NCBI GenBank assembly: GCA_028868395.1
Contig: JAGWUO010000016.1
Span: 1 to 10,661, forward strand
DNA from: Cytophagales bacterium
GTDB taxonomy: Bacteria > Bacteroidota > Bacteroidia > Cytophagales > Spirosomataceae
Reading direction: 5' to 3'
Length of the DNA: 10,661 nucleotides
Part shown: one piece after another, positions 1 to 6,954 of the stretch
How positions within the stretch are numbered: position 1 is the stretch's first letter
Layout: each line of letters opens with the position of its first letter
Notes under the pieces: model-generated
What the model was told of the DNA's origin: nothing
The model's database searches: none
What the model saw: only the letters and a program-made list of their open reading frames with translations
Program-made: the position numbers and the translations under genes

Positions 1-57
1 ACCCAATAAAGTAATGATAGTCGGATCCGCGTTCCACTCAACAAATAATAAGCTCAT
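1..57 (-). CDS. lgt: Prolipoprotein diacylglyceryl transferase, N-terminal fragment (runs off the window)
   Basis: Nineteen codons are open from an ATG at 57-55 to the left edge and read MSLLFVEWNADPTIITLLG. Lgt proteins of Bacteroidota typically begin with a short hydrophobic stretch, then an (I/V)xWNxDPxI motif, a short link and an RWYGL segment. The F-V-E-W-N-A-D-P-T-I string matches the first of these; the diagnostic RWYGL part would lie outside the window. Lgt is an inner-membrane enzyme that moves diacylglycerol from phosphatidylglycerol to the lipobox cysteine of prelipoproteins. The start lies 31 bp downstream of the short secreted reading frame on the same strand, with its own candidate -7 box between them. 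The assignment rests on a short motif recalled from the family, so it is probable but not certain. Confidence 0.55.
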   Translation of the reverse strand, partial: MSLLFVEWNADPTIITLLG

Positions 58-76
58 AGTATTCTAGTCTTTCGAC

Positions 77-84
77 CAAAATTA
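77..84 (-). promoter_or_regulatory. Candidate -7 element for lgt
   Basis: On the minus strand this reads TAATTTTG, an exact fit to the Bacteroidota -7 consensus TAnnTTTG. It lies 19 bp before the lgt ATG, which would give a leader of roughly 12-15 nt. The nearest upstream TTG is about 25 bp away rather than the usual 19-21, so the -33 half is weak. The gene could instead be read through from the promoter at 251-280. Confidence 0.35.
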
Positions 85-88
85 AACA

Positions 89-229
89 TTATTTCTTTGA
101 GTTGTTCACCAAAACTTGGATAGTCTTTTTGAATAGTTTAGCAGGATATAAACGATGAGGAAAGCCTAAAGACATGGCTTGAAAGCTACAAAAAACGAGT
201 AAAACTAGAAGTAGATGACGTTTTTTCAT
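89..229 (-). CDS. Short secreted cationic protein, 46 residues, unknown function
   Basis: An ATG at 229-227 opens a 46-codon frame ending with TAA at 91-89. The product has a good Sec signal peptide: a basic start (MKKRH), a hydrophobic core LLLVLLVFCSF at residues 6-16, and a QAMSLG region where cleavage is plausible. The remaining 24 or so residues are basic, with one arginine, five lysines, one histidine and no acidic residue. The frame is supported by a strong promoter (251-280) placed for a leader of about 15 nt. It sits 31 bp upstream of probable lgt on the same strand. I recognise no family. It could be a small secreted peptide, the 5' remnant of a decayed longer gene, or a leader frame for lgt. 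The signal peptide together with the promoter makes chance unlikely but not impossible. Confidence 0.5.
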   Translation of the reverse strand: MKKRHLLLVLLVFCSFQAMSLGFPHRLYPAKLFKKTIQVLVNNSKK

Positions 230-250
230 GGTTAACTATTAAATCGTATG

Positions 251-280
251 CAAAGATATAAAACAAAAGGTACTTTGCAA
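251..280 (-). promoter_or_regulatory. Bacteroidota-type promoter driving the short secreted frame
   Basis: Read on the minus strand, a TTG (280-278) is followed after exactly 19 bp by TATCTTTG (258-251). This is the Bacteroidota vegetative sigma pattern TTG-N19-21-TAnnTTTG with no mismatch. Transcription would begin near 245, about 15 nt before the ATG at 229. It is the best promoter in the window and points leftward through the short frame towards lgt. Confidence 0.65.
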
Positions 281-311
281 TACAAGGTACTATAAATTAT
301 CAACTAAGTGG

Positions 312-319
312 TAATTTTG
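312..319 (+). promoter_or_regulatory. Candidate -7 element for the PepSY-like lipoprotein gene
   Basis: TAATTTTG fits the -7 consensus TAnnTTTG exactly and is the only exact plus-strand match in the 200 bp before the gene. No TTG lies at the proper distance upstream. If used, the transcript would start near 325 with a leader of about 109 nt that begins with the inverted repeat at 325-357. A weaker alternative is TATTATTG at 384-391, with one mismatch. Confidence 0.3.
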
Positions 320-324
320 TAGAC

Positions 325-357
325 TAGATGCGCCCATTCGTCGATTGGTTGCATCTA
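325..357 (+). repeat. Inverted repeat in the leader of the PepSY-like lipoprotein gene
   Basis: TAGATGC (325-331) and GCATCTA (351-357) are exact 7-bp complementary arms. Inside them CCA and TGG can pair further after a small mismatch, leaving a loop of about nine bases. The hairpin would sit at the extreme 5' end of a transcript started from the -7 box at 312-319. It may stabilise the leader, bind a regulator, or be chance. No upstream plus-strand gene is visible for it to terminate. Confidence 0.35.
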
Positions 358-433
358 TCCTTCCATTTTTCAACGAAGAGCTATATTATTGTGTCAGATT
401 AACCGTTTGATAAACCAAATCAAATTTATCCTT

Positions 434-1606
434 ATGAAAACGAAATTATCTTTAATCGCCTTGGTATCTGTTCTTGCACTAAATGCTTGCACAAAAGATC
501 AAAATGTAGATCCTCAAAACACGTCAACGCTTGCCCCACAAGACGTACCGGTTCTTGTAACACAAGCTGTTGCAACTGTTTACCCGAAAGCAACCACCGT
601 AGACTATTCCTCTTTACAAACAAATAGTCTCTATGTAGCAAACGTTACGACGCCTACGACTGAGGCTCAAGTAGTCGTTTCTAATAAGGGTACTATCAAA
701 GAAGAGGCAGTGAAAATTGCAAAAACTGATTTACCTGCGGCTGTACTAGCCTATCTGGATACTAATTTCCCAGGTGCTACTTTTGAGCATGCTTCTAAAA
801 AGACGAAAGGGGATAAATTAGGTTTCCGCGTTGAATTAATTTTCAACAACGAACACTATTCTATTTTCTTTGATCAAACTGGGGCATTTTTGAGCCAAGT
901 GACCGGTTTACAAGGAAAACCTGGTAAGAAAGGCCCGGCACCAGCAGCGACTGAAATCGCCTTAGCAGATCTTCCAGCTCCTGTTCAAGCGGCTATCAAC
1001 GGAATGACCTTCAAACGCGCTATTTTAACAAAAGACCCGAATGGCGTGTCTGTTTACCATATTCACGTGGACAAGGCTGGAGTTCCTTTTGATCTAGACA
1101 TTGATGCAAATGGTAACGTTTTGAAATCGAAAGAGATGAATCAGAAGGGTCCTGATTTTGCCAAAATCGATTTAAAAACATTACCTGCCGGTTTAACTGC
1201 CTTTTTAAATAGCAATGCGGCTGGATTCACCATTGACTACGCGGTGGCCATTTCGAAAGATTCTATTATTGTCGAATACCATGTAGGAGTTACCATTGGT
1301 ACAACTAAAAAAGAATTCCATTTAGATGCGAATTTCCAATTATTACCTAATCCTCCGGCAGGTCAGGGTGGACCTGGACATAATCCTCCAGCCTTAGCGA
1401 TTACTAATTTAACAGCGAATGATTTGCCAGCTGCGATTAAAGCGTATTTAACGACAAATTATGCAGGATGGGCATTAGTGAAAGGTGCTAGCGCGGCTGT
1501 TGATAATGTGGTCAAAGATTACCACTTAATCATAGAGGTGGCTACAAAGAAATATATGCTCGAGTTTGATGGTAATGGAGCCTTCAAAAAAGCCATAGCT
1601 CTTTAA
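434..1606 (+). CDS. Exported lipoprotein with about five PepSY-like repeats
   Basis: The product has 390 residues from the ATG at 434. An in-frame TTG at 389 would add 15 residues before a well-formed lipoprotein signal and is unlikely to be used. The signal peptide ends in the lipobox L16-N-A-C19. The residues after the cysteine (TKDQ) partly resemble the lysine/acidic signal that sends Bacteroidota lipoproteins to the cell surface. The rest is about five copies of a unit that starts with a (D/T)LPAxVxAyL helix and ends in strands such as YHLIIEV and LEFDxNGxF, near residues 36-90, 98-155, 178-232, 248-305 and 328-388. These resemble the Bacteroidota PepSY-like putative beta-lactamase-inhibitor-like family. 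Gly/Pro-rich linkers lie near 158-172 and 305-320. Such proteins are thought to bind ligands or inhibit peptidases, but the role here is unknown. Confidence 0.8.
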   Translation: MKTKLSLIALVSVLALNACTKDQNVDPQNTSTLAPQDVPVLVTQAVATVYPKATTVDYSSLQTNSLYVANVTTPTTEAQVVVSNKGTIKEEAVKIAKTDLPAAVLAYLDTNFPGATFEHASKKTKGDKLGFRVELIFNNEHYSIFFDQTGAFLSQVTGLQGKPGKKGPAPAATEIALADLPAPVQAAINGMTFKRAILTKDPNGVSVYHIHVDKAGVPFDLDIDANGNVLKSKEMNQKGPDFAKIDLKTLPAGLTAFLNSNAAGFTIDYAVAISKDSIIVEYHVGVTIGTTKKEFHLDANFQLLPNPPAGQGGPGHNPPALAITNLTANDLPAAIKAYLTTNYAGWALVKGASAAVDNVVKDYHLIIEVATKKYMLEFDGNGAFKKAIAL

Positions 1607-1627
1607 AAATAATAATTTGAGGTTGTT

Positions 1628-1657
1628 AAAAAAGGCTTGCAATTGCAAGCCTTTTTT
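1628..1657 (+). terminator. Rho-independent terminator, perfect 30-nt palindrome
   Basis: Six A, then GGCTTGC-AATT-GCAAGCC, then six T form a perfect palindrome: a 7-bp GC-containing stem (1634-1640 with 1645-1651), a four-base loop and a T run at 1652-1657. The stop of the PepSY-like lipoprotein gene is 21 bp upstream. Because the A run mirrors the T run it could work on both strands, though no minus-strand gene ends here. The start codon of the next plus-strand gene is only 13 bp downstream. Confidence 0.85.
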
Positions 1658-1670
1658 ATGTTATTAGAGT

Positions 1671-2243
1671 ATGCAAAATATTGAACCATCCTTCCAGTGG
1701 GAGTCTCTCTACGTCGCTGCACGTGATAAAAAATCCCCCTTTTTTGGCAGGCACTATTCTCAAACCACCTATGAAAATGATATTTATGGCTACTATATTC
1801 ACCCACTTTGGGATGATATTGGCTCTGAAACCCTTTTCTGCAAGATTCTATATACTGATTATTCCGCTAAGTACACTATTATTGAATTGTTAGGGGAATG
1901 GAATGATACGCTTCATAATGATGTGATGCATTTGAAGAGAACAGTCGTGGATCATTTAGTCGATGCGGGGATTAAGCATTTCATTTTAGTGGGTGAAAAT
2001 GTGTTGAATTTTCATGGATCCTTCGAAGATGATTATTACGCGGAATGGTTTGAGGATGTGGAAGATGGATGGATAGCTGCGATGCATTTTGCGCCTTTTG
2101 TTGAGGAAGAATGGGCCAAATACAAGATTGATTATTACCTTAATTTTGGCGGAAACCTCCAAATTCCGAACTGGAGAACGCTAAAACCGGAGATGATATT
2201 TTTTATGATTGACAAACTATTGAAAAGACGATTAAATCCGTAA
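1671..2243 (+). CDS. Conserved-looking hypothetical soluble protein, 190 residues
   Basis: I do not recognise a named family. The product has no signal peptide and no membrane segment, so it is probably cytoplasmic. It is acidic and rich in aromatic residues, with an alternating pattern that suggests an alpha/beta fold. A central segment (about 98-109, DAGIKHFILVGE) looks like a strand after a helix. It is followed by a very acidic, Trp/Tyr-rich stretch (about 118-134, including E-D-D-Y-Y-A-E-W-F-E-D) and a basic C-terminal tail (KLLKRRLNP). The ATG at 1671 is the first in frame and falls 13 bp after the terminator, leaving little room for a promoter. The NIPSNAP gene begins 24 bp downstream. 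A real gene is likely from its length, its protein-like composition and the lack of a rival frame. Confidence 0.7.
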   Translation: MQNIEPSFQWESLYVAARDKKSPFFGRHYSQTTYENDIYGYYIHPLWDDIGSETLFCKILYTDYSAKYTIIELLGEWNDTLHNDVMHLKRTVVDHLVDAGIKHFILVGENVLNFHGSFEDDYYAEWFEDVEDGWIAAMHFAPFVEEEWAKYKIDYYLNFGGNLQIPNWRTLKPEMIFFMIDKLLKRRLNP

Positions 2244-2248
2244 ATTCG
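2220..2248 (+). promoter_or_regulatory. Candidate promoter of the NIPSNAP-cytochrome-isomerase operon
   Basis: TTG (2220-2222), 18 bp, then TAAATTCG (2241-2248) is one base off the -7 consensus TAnnTTTG, with a spacer one base short. It overlaps the end of the upstream gene and would start transcription about 13 nt before the ATG at 2268. Read-through from the upstream gene is the alternative. Confidence 0.3.
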
Positions 2249-2267
2249 TACAAACCTATTATACCTT

Positions 2268-3023
2268 ATGAAAAAATTATTTCTTTTAACCTTGCTGTGC
2301 GCAGGTCTATTCTCTTTTGCAGTAAACGCGAAAAAAGCAGACACCCGTTATTTCGAAATGCGCATCTACTATTGCCATCCAGGTAGATTAGACGCTTTAA
2401 TCCAACGTTTCACGAATCATACAACAAAAATTTTCGAGAAGCACGGAATGACTAACGTAGGCTATTGGATCCCTACGAACAATACCGAAAATGCACTTTA
2501 CTATATATTAGCCTATCCTTCTCAAGCTGCCCGAGATTCATCATGGAAGCATTTTAGTAGCGATCCTGAATGGAAAACAGTCTCTAAAAAATCTGAAGAA
2601 ACAGGTAAAATTGTCGCTAAAGTGACCAGTGTATTTATGAATGCCACTGATTTTAGCCCTAAAATTAAACCTTCAGGTGGTCCAATAGATCAAGTTTTTG
2701 AACTACGTACTTATAGTCAATTGCCTGGTAGAAATCCAGCCATCTTAGCGCGATTCAGAGATCATACGATGAAAATTTTCAAAAAACACGATATCAAAAA
2801 CATCGCGTATTTCACGACGATCGAAAAGGATCCTGCCGTTCAAAGTAAATTAGTGTATCTAGTGGCACATCCTTCAGAAGAGGCTGCAAAAGCAAATTGG
2901 ACGGCCTTTGTGAATGACCCCAAGTGGAAGCAAGTGTCCACTGACTCAGAAAAAGATGGCAAGATTATTGAAAAAATCGAGTCAATCTTTATGACCCCTA
3001 CATCGTTCTCAACTATTCGTTAA
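2268..3023 (+). CDS. Exported tandem NIPSNAP family protein
   Basis: This 251-residue protein has a clear Sec signal peptide (residues 1-21, with likely cleavage after AVNA). It is followed by two copies of a NIPSNAP-type ferredoxin-like alpha/beta unit at about 27-128 and 143-248. The copies align plainly: FEMRIYYCHPGRLDALIQRF with FELRTYSQLPGRNPAILARF, HTTKIFEKHG with HTMKIFKKHD, and each ends in a WxxFxxDPxWKxVSxxSE block. NIPSNAP proteins are dimeric-barrel-like proteins of mostly unknown biochemistry; bacterial members often sit beside oxidoreductase and sugar-metabolism genes. Two fused copies could form an intramolecular version of the usual dimer. It leads a tight set with the dehydrogenase/cytochrome gene (5-bp gap), which suggests an accessory role in the same periplasmic process. 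The family call is secure; the function is not. Confidence 0.85.
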   Translation: MKKLFLLTLLCAGLFSFAVNAKKADTRYFEMRIYYCHPGRLDALIQRFTNHTTKIFEKHGMTNVGYWIPTNNTENALYYILAYPSQAARDSSWKHFSSDPEWKTVSKKSEETGKIVAKVTSVFMNATDFSPKIKPSGGPIDQVFELRTYSQLPGRNPAILARFRDHTMKIFKKHDIKNIAYFTTIEKDPAVQSKLVYLVAHPSEEAAKANWTAFVNDPKWKQVSTDSEKDGKIIEKIESIFMTPTSFSTIR

Positions 3024-3028
3024 GCACT

Positions 3029-6025
3029 ATGCTATTCATTAAAAAAGCACCGCTCCTATTCCTAGGTGGGATGATTAGCCTTGTTAGCCTAGGAATCCCC
3101 AAGATGATTAAAAACAAGAAAATCATCGCTGATTCCGTTCAAACCAAAGTGGCTACACTACAAGTCCCAGAAGGACTTGAAGTAAAACTCTTCGCTGCGG
3201 AACCTATGTTGATTAATCCGACCAATATCGATGTGGATTCGAAAGGTCGGGTTTGGGTATTAGAGGCCTACAACTACCGACCAGGAATCAACGGTAATCC
3301 GACCAATCCCCAGGGAGATCGCATCATCATTTTGGAAGATACAAATGGGGATGGACAGGCAGATAGTCGAAAAGTATTTTACCAATCGCCTGAGCTAAAC
3401 GCGCCATTAGGTATTGCAGTCTTAGATTCGATGGTGATTGTATCCCAGAGCCCTTATATCTGGAAAATGTTTGATGATAACCGGGATGGCAAGGCGGACC
3501 GCAAGGAAGTGATGTTCTCTGGCATAGGTGGTGATCAGCACGATCATGGAGCGCATGCTTTTACGTTTGGTCCGGATGGAAAATTGTATTTTAACATCGG
3601 AAACGAAGGAAAGCAATTGTTAGATGCCAAAGGCAATCCGGTCTTAGATCAAGATGGAGACCCCATTGGACCGAAGAAATACCGCCAAGGAATGGTATTC
3701 CGTTGTAATTTAGACGGAAGCCATGTCGAGGTGTTAGGGCATAATTTTAGAAATAATTACGAAGTGGCGGTGGATTCCTATGGGGCACTTTGGCAATCAG
3801 ATAATGATGACGATGGGAACAAAGGGGTGCGGATTAATGCCGTTTTCGAGCATGGAAACTATGGTTATGTGGATGAAATGACGGGCGAAGGCTGGTCAGT
3901 GAACCGGACGAATATCGAAAAAGAGATTCCTTTACGCCACTGGCACCTGAATGACCCAGGGGTTGTTCCTAATTTATTGCAAACGGGTGCCGGTTCACCC
4001 ACGGGGATGATCATTTACGAGGGTAATTTATTGCCTTCCATCTTCCAAAATCAAATGATTCATACGGACGCCGGCCCTAATGTGGTTCGCTCCTATGCCA
4101 CCACCCCTTGGGGTGCTGGATACGAGGCAAGAATCAATAATCTGATAACTTCGCGCGATCAATGGTTCAGACCAGCGGATGTGGCGGCTGCTCCCGATGG
4201 ATCGCTTTTCGTCGCTGACTGGTACGATCCAGGCGTAGGAGGACATCAAGCAGGTGATCAGGCCAAAGGCCGTATCTACCGAATTGCTCCAAAAGGACAC
4301 GCATATCAAAAAACAAGCTTCGATTTGAGTACGCCAGAATTAGCCTTCAAGGCGCTAGAAAATCCTAACTTAGAAATTCGTTTTCTAGCCTTTCAAGCAT
4401 TGGAAAAAATGGGAGCAAAGGCGGAAAATGTATTGGAAAATGAATTCAACACGAATGAAAATCCGCGATTTAGAGCGCGTGCTTTTTGGGTGTTAAACAA
4501 GGGACCGCGTTCAAATGAGTTTATCCAAAAAGCTTTTGATCAAGCGAATCCAAACTTGAAGGCAATGGCCATTAGGGCAGCTAAGCAAAAACCCTTTTCG
4601 GAATGGTCCACACTGGCAACAAAAGCGGCAAAAGATCAACACGCTTCAGTTAGACGTGAATTAGCCATCGCCTTGCGCCATCTTTCTGCAGAGGAAGTGA
4701 ATAAAATATGGGCAAGTCTAGCGATGCGCCACAATGGTAGCGACCGCTGGTATTTAGAAGCCTTAGGAATTGGAGCAGATGGAAATTGGGATGAGCGTTT
4801 TGCTGCCTATTCCGCATTAAAGCCTGAAAATTCGAAAGGTTATGCAGATGTCGTTTGGAGAGCGAGAACAGAGAAAGCGCTTCCTGCACTAATCGACTTA
4901 ATTGGAAACACGAAATCGCTAGCCTATTTCCGTGCTTTGGATTTCATGCCAGGTGAACAGAAATCTGAGGCTCTATTTGGGCTTATCAAAGGTAAGTTTG
5001 CTGACGATGTCTCCGCACAATTAGAGGCATTACGACACATGAAACCGGCCTACATTGCTTCGCATCCTGAAGTAAAATCGATGCTTTCTACCTTACTTAA
5101 GCAAATTAATGGCAAACCTTATCTCGAATTAGTAGATTACTACCAATTGACGGAAGAAAGCCCACGTGTGTTAGGGATGATTTTAGCCGGTATAGAAGCC
5201 TCTAAATCTGGTCAAGTTTTGTATAATTTGCCTGGTGGTGCGGAATTAATCCGCTCGAAATTCTATGCGGGTAAAGAAGCAGAACAATTAGCGTTAATCG
5301 AAACATTGCGATGGCAAGGAAAAACAGAATCCGCTCAACTATTATATGAGGCCACAGCGAATCCTAAACTGAGCAAAACAGTTCAAATGCAGGCCGCACG
5401 CGTGATTGGAAATGCCTATCCTACGGAAGAATTTGTCTTGGACTTGCTAGAGAAAAAGAAAATCGCAACTGCTTATATTCCATTAGTCGTAGAAAGCCTT
5501 CAAAAAGCGTGGAGAAAGTCCATTCGAATGAAAGCAAATAGTTATTTAGACAAACATCAAACTGAAACCAAAAAAGCGCATCCTGCAATGGCAGAATTAA
5601 TTAAAATGTCGGGAGATGCGGTGAAAGGTAAAGTGGTCTTTACGAATTCGTGTACGATGTGTCACGTTGTGAATAATGAAGGAATTGATTTGGGACCTAA
5701 ACTAAGTGAAATAGGCACGAAATTATCGAAAGAAGGCATGTATATGTCCATTTTACACCCGAATGCTGGAATTGGATTTGGGTATGAAACCTTTGAGGTA
5801 AAGACAAAATCTGGTGATACCTATCAAGGGATCATTGTTTCCAAGAACGAAACGGACATCGTGTTGCGTATTCCAGGTGGAATTGTGAAAAGCTTTAAAA
5901 CGTCCGCTTTAAAATCATACAAGCAATTACCAGAGTCATTGATGCCGGAAGGATTAGCCGATGGAATGAGTACCCCAGAATTAGTAGATCTAATCGAATA
6001 TTTATCCACTTTAAAGAAGAAATAA
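3029..6025 (+). CDS. PVC-type haem-binding membrane-bound dehydrogenase: beta-propeller, HEAT repeats and cytochrome c domain
   Basis: The 998-residue product begins with a hydrophobic signal peptide or anchor (about 7-24). Residues about 45-425 form a sorbosone/glucose-dehydrogenase-like beta-propeller opening with PEGLEVKLFAAEPMLINPTN. It carries two calcium-loop-like motifs (DTNGDGQAD at 104-112, DDNRDGKAD at 149-157), an HDHGAH motif at 171-176 and DWYD at 397-400. Residues about 430-840 are helical and HEAT-like. The C-terminus (about 855-998) is a cytochrome c domain with one haem site, C875-T-M-C878-H879, and a probable distal ligand M972 in the usual SLMPEGL motif. The family is thought to oxidise sugars or related alcohols in the periplasm and pass electrons to the haem. 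The gene lies 5 bp after the NIPSNAP gene and 1 bp before the isomerase gene. The substrate is unknown and no frameshift is seen. Confidence 0.9.
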   Translation: MLFIKKAPLLFLGGMISLVSLGIPKMIKNKKIIADSVQTKVATLQVPEGLEVKLFAAEPMLINPTNIDVDSKGRVWVLEAYNYRPGINGNPTNPQGDRIIILEDTNGDGQADSRKVFYQSPELNAPLGIAVLDSMVIVSQSPYIWKMFDDNRDGKADRKEVMFSGIGGDQHDHGAHAFTFGPDGKLYFNIGNEGKQLLDAKGNPVLDQDGDPIGPKKYRQGMVFRCNLDGSHVEVLGHNFRNNYEVAVDSYGALWQSDNDDDGNKGVRINAVFEHGNYGYVDEMTGEGWSVNRTNIEKEIPLRHWHLNDPGVVPNLLQTGAGSPTGMIIYEGNLLPSIFQNQMIHTDAGPNVVRSYATTPWGAGYEARINNLITSRDQWFRPADVAAAPDGSLFVADWYDPGVGGHQAGDQAKGRIYRIAPKGHAYQKTSFDLSTPELAFKALENPNLEIRFLAFQALEKMGAKAENVLENEFNTNENPRFRARAFWVLNKGPRSNEFIQKAFDQANPNLKAMAIRAAKQKPFSEWSTLATKAAKDQHASVRRELAIALRHLSAEEVNKIWASLAMRHNGSDRWYLEALGIGADGNWDERFAAYSALKPENSKGYADVVWRARTEKALPALIDLIGNTKSLAYFRALDFMPGEQKSEALFGLIKGKFADDVSAQLEALRHMKPAYIASHPEVKSMLSTLLKQINGKPYLELVDYYQLTEESPRVLGMILAGIEASKSGQVLYNLPGGAELIRSKFYAGKEAEQLALIETLRWQGKTESAQLLYEATANPKLSKTVQMQAARVIGNAYPTEEFVLDLLEKKKIATAYIPLVVESLQKAWRKSIRMKANSYLDKHQTETKKAHPAMAELIKMSGDAVKGKVVFTNSCTMCHVVNNEGIDLGPKLSEIGTKLSKEGMYMSILHPNAGIGFGYETFEVKTKSGDTYQGIIVSKNETDIVLRIPGGIVKSFKTSALKSYKQLPESLMPEGLADGMSTPELVDLIEYLSTLKKK

Positions 6026-6026
6026 G

Positions 6027-6920
6027 ATGAATCGCCGTGATTTTGCCTCCATCTTGGGAGCTAGTTTACTGATTCCCTCCTTTTCAAAAGGATCTACATT
6101 GGCACGCGAAAAGCCATTTGAACTGAACTATGCACCCCATTTTGGGATGTTCAAAAACCACGCTGGACCTAATGAACTCGATCAACTGCAGTTTATGTAC
6201 GATCAAGGATTTACCGCATTAGAGGACAATGAACTAATGGAAAGACCGGTCGCTTTACAAGAGAAAATCGGCGAGAAATTAGCCAAGCTCAACATGAAAA
6301 TGGGGGTTTTCGTCATCAAGTTTGATGGATTTTTCGACAAGCAAACCATGACGACAGGCAAAAAGGAATGGACCGATTTATTCCTAGCATCTTGTCGAAA
6401 AGCGGTAGAAACTTCCAAGCGAGTGAATGCAAAATGGGCGACGGTGGTTCCCGGTAATTTCACCCGTGATCTTCCGATGGGAATTCAAACGGGCCATGTG
6501 ATCGACAACCTGAAACGCGCGGTTGAAATCCTAGAACCTGCTGGCTTAACCATGGTTCTAGAACCATTGAGCGACAATTCGGACTTATTTTTGCGCCATT
6601 CAGATCAAACATACAGCATTTGCCGAGCGGTGAGCTCCCCTTCCTGCAAAATTCTTTTCGATATGTACCACATGCAGCGTAATGAAGGTAATCTAATCGC
6701 TAACATGGACAAATGCTGGGATGAAATTGCCTATTTACAAATTGGCGATAATCCAGGTCGTAAAGAACCAACTACGGGAGAGGTGAATTACCAAACTATT
6801 TTCAGACACTTAAAACAAAAAGGATATTCGGGCGTTTTGGGGATGGAACACGGAAATTCTAAGCCAGGAAAGGATGGCGAACTCGCATTAATCGAAGCAT
6901 ATCGTAAATCCGATGTTTAA
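6027..6920 (+). CDS. Tat-exported hydroxypyruvate isomerase-like TIM barrel protein
   Basis: The 297-residue protein belongs to the sugar phosphate isomerase/epimerase (xylose isomerase-like TIM barrel) superfamily and is closest in motifs to hydroxypyruvate isomerase (Hyi). It has VLEP with E179, FDMYHMQ with D212 and H215, LQIGDNPGRKEPTTGEVNY with Q238, and GMEH with E274. Glu-Asp-Gln-Glu is the metal-ligand set of this family and is complete. The N-terminus MNRRDFASILGASLLIPSFS is a twin-arginine-type signal (RRDF then a hydrophobic stretch), so the protein is probably folded in the cytoplasm and exported; textbook Hyi is cytosolic. Its ATG is 1 bp after the stop of the dehydrogenase/cytochrome gene, so the two are surely co-transcribed. 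It likely isomerises or epimerises the oxidised product or a related sugar, but the substrate is inference. Confidence 0.85.
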   Translation: MNRRDFASILGASLLIPSFSKGSTLAREKPFELNYAPHFGMFKNHAGPNELDQLQFMYDQGFTALEDNELMERPVALQEKIGEKLAKLNMKMGVFVIKFDGFFDKQTMTTGKKEWTDLFLASCRKAVETSKRVNAKWATVVPGNFTRDLPMGIQTGHVIDNLKRAVEILEPAGLTMVLEPLSDNSDLFLRHSDQTYSICRAVSSPSCKILFDMYHMQRNEGNLIANMDKCWDEIAYLQIGDNPGRKEPTTGEVNYQTIFRHLKQKGYSGVLGMEHGNSKPGKDGELALIEAYRKSDV

Positions 6921-6954
6921 AATTTGCATTTCTGAATTTTAATTTAGACATTCG

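Noticed and set aside
389..433. A 15-residue upstream extension of the PepSY-like lipoprotein from a TTG codon
   Set aside because: It begins with TTG and would bury the lipoprotein signal peptide; the ATG at 434 gives a standard lipobox at residues 16-19.
4028..4309. A 93-codon minus-strand frame inside the dehydrogenase/cytochrome gene
   Set aside because: It is a shadow of a strongly conserved coding region and has no domain or promoter of its own. The same holds for other opposite-strand frames inside the real genes.
2268..6920. A polysaccharide utilisation locus
   Set aside because: There is no SusC/SusD pair, glycoside hydrolase or TonB-dependent receptor in the window.
6918..6942. 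AT-rich inverted repeat AAAATT...AATTTT after the isomerase gene as a terminator
   Set aside because: The arms are six AT-only base pairs with no GC stem, too weak to call in such AT-rich sequence.
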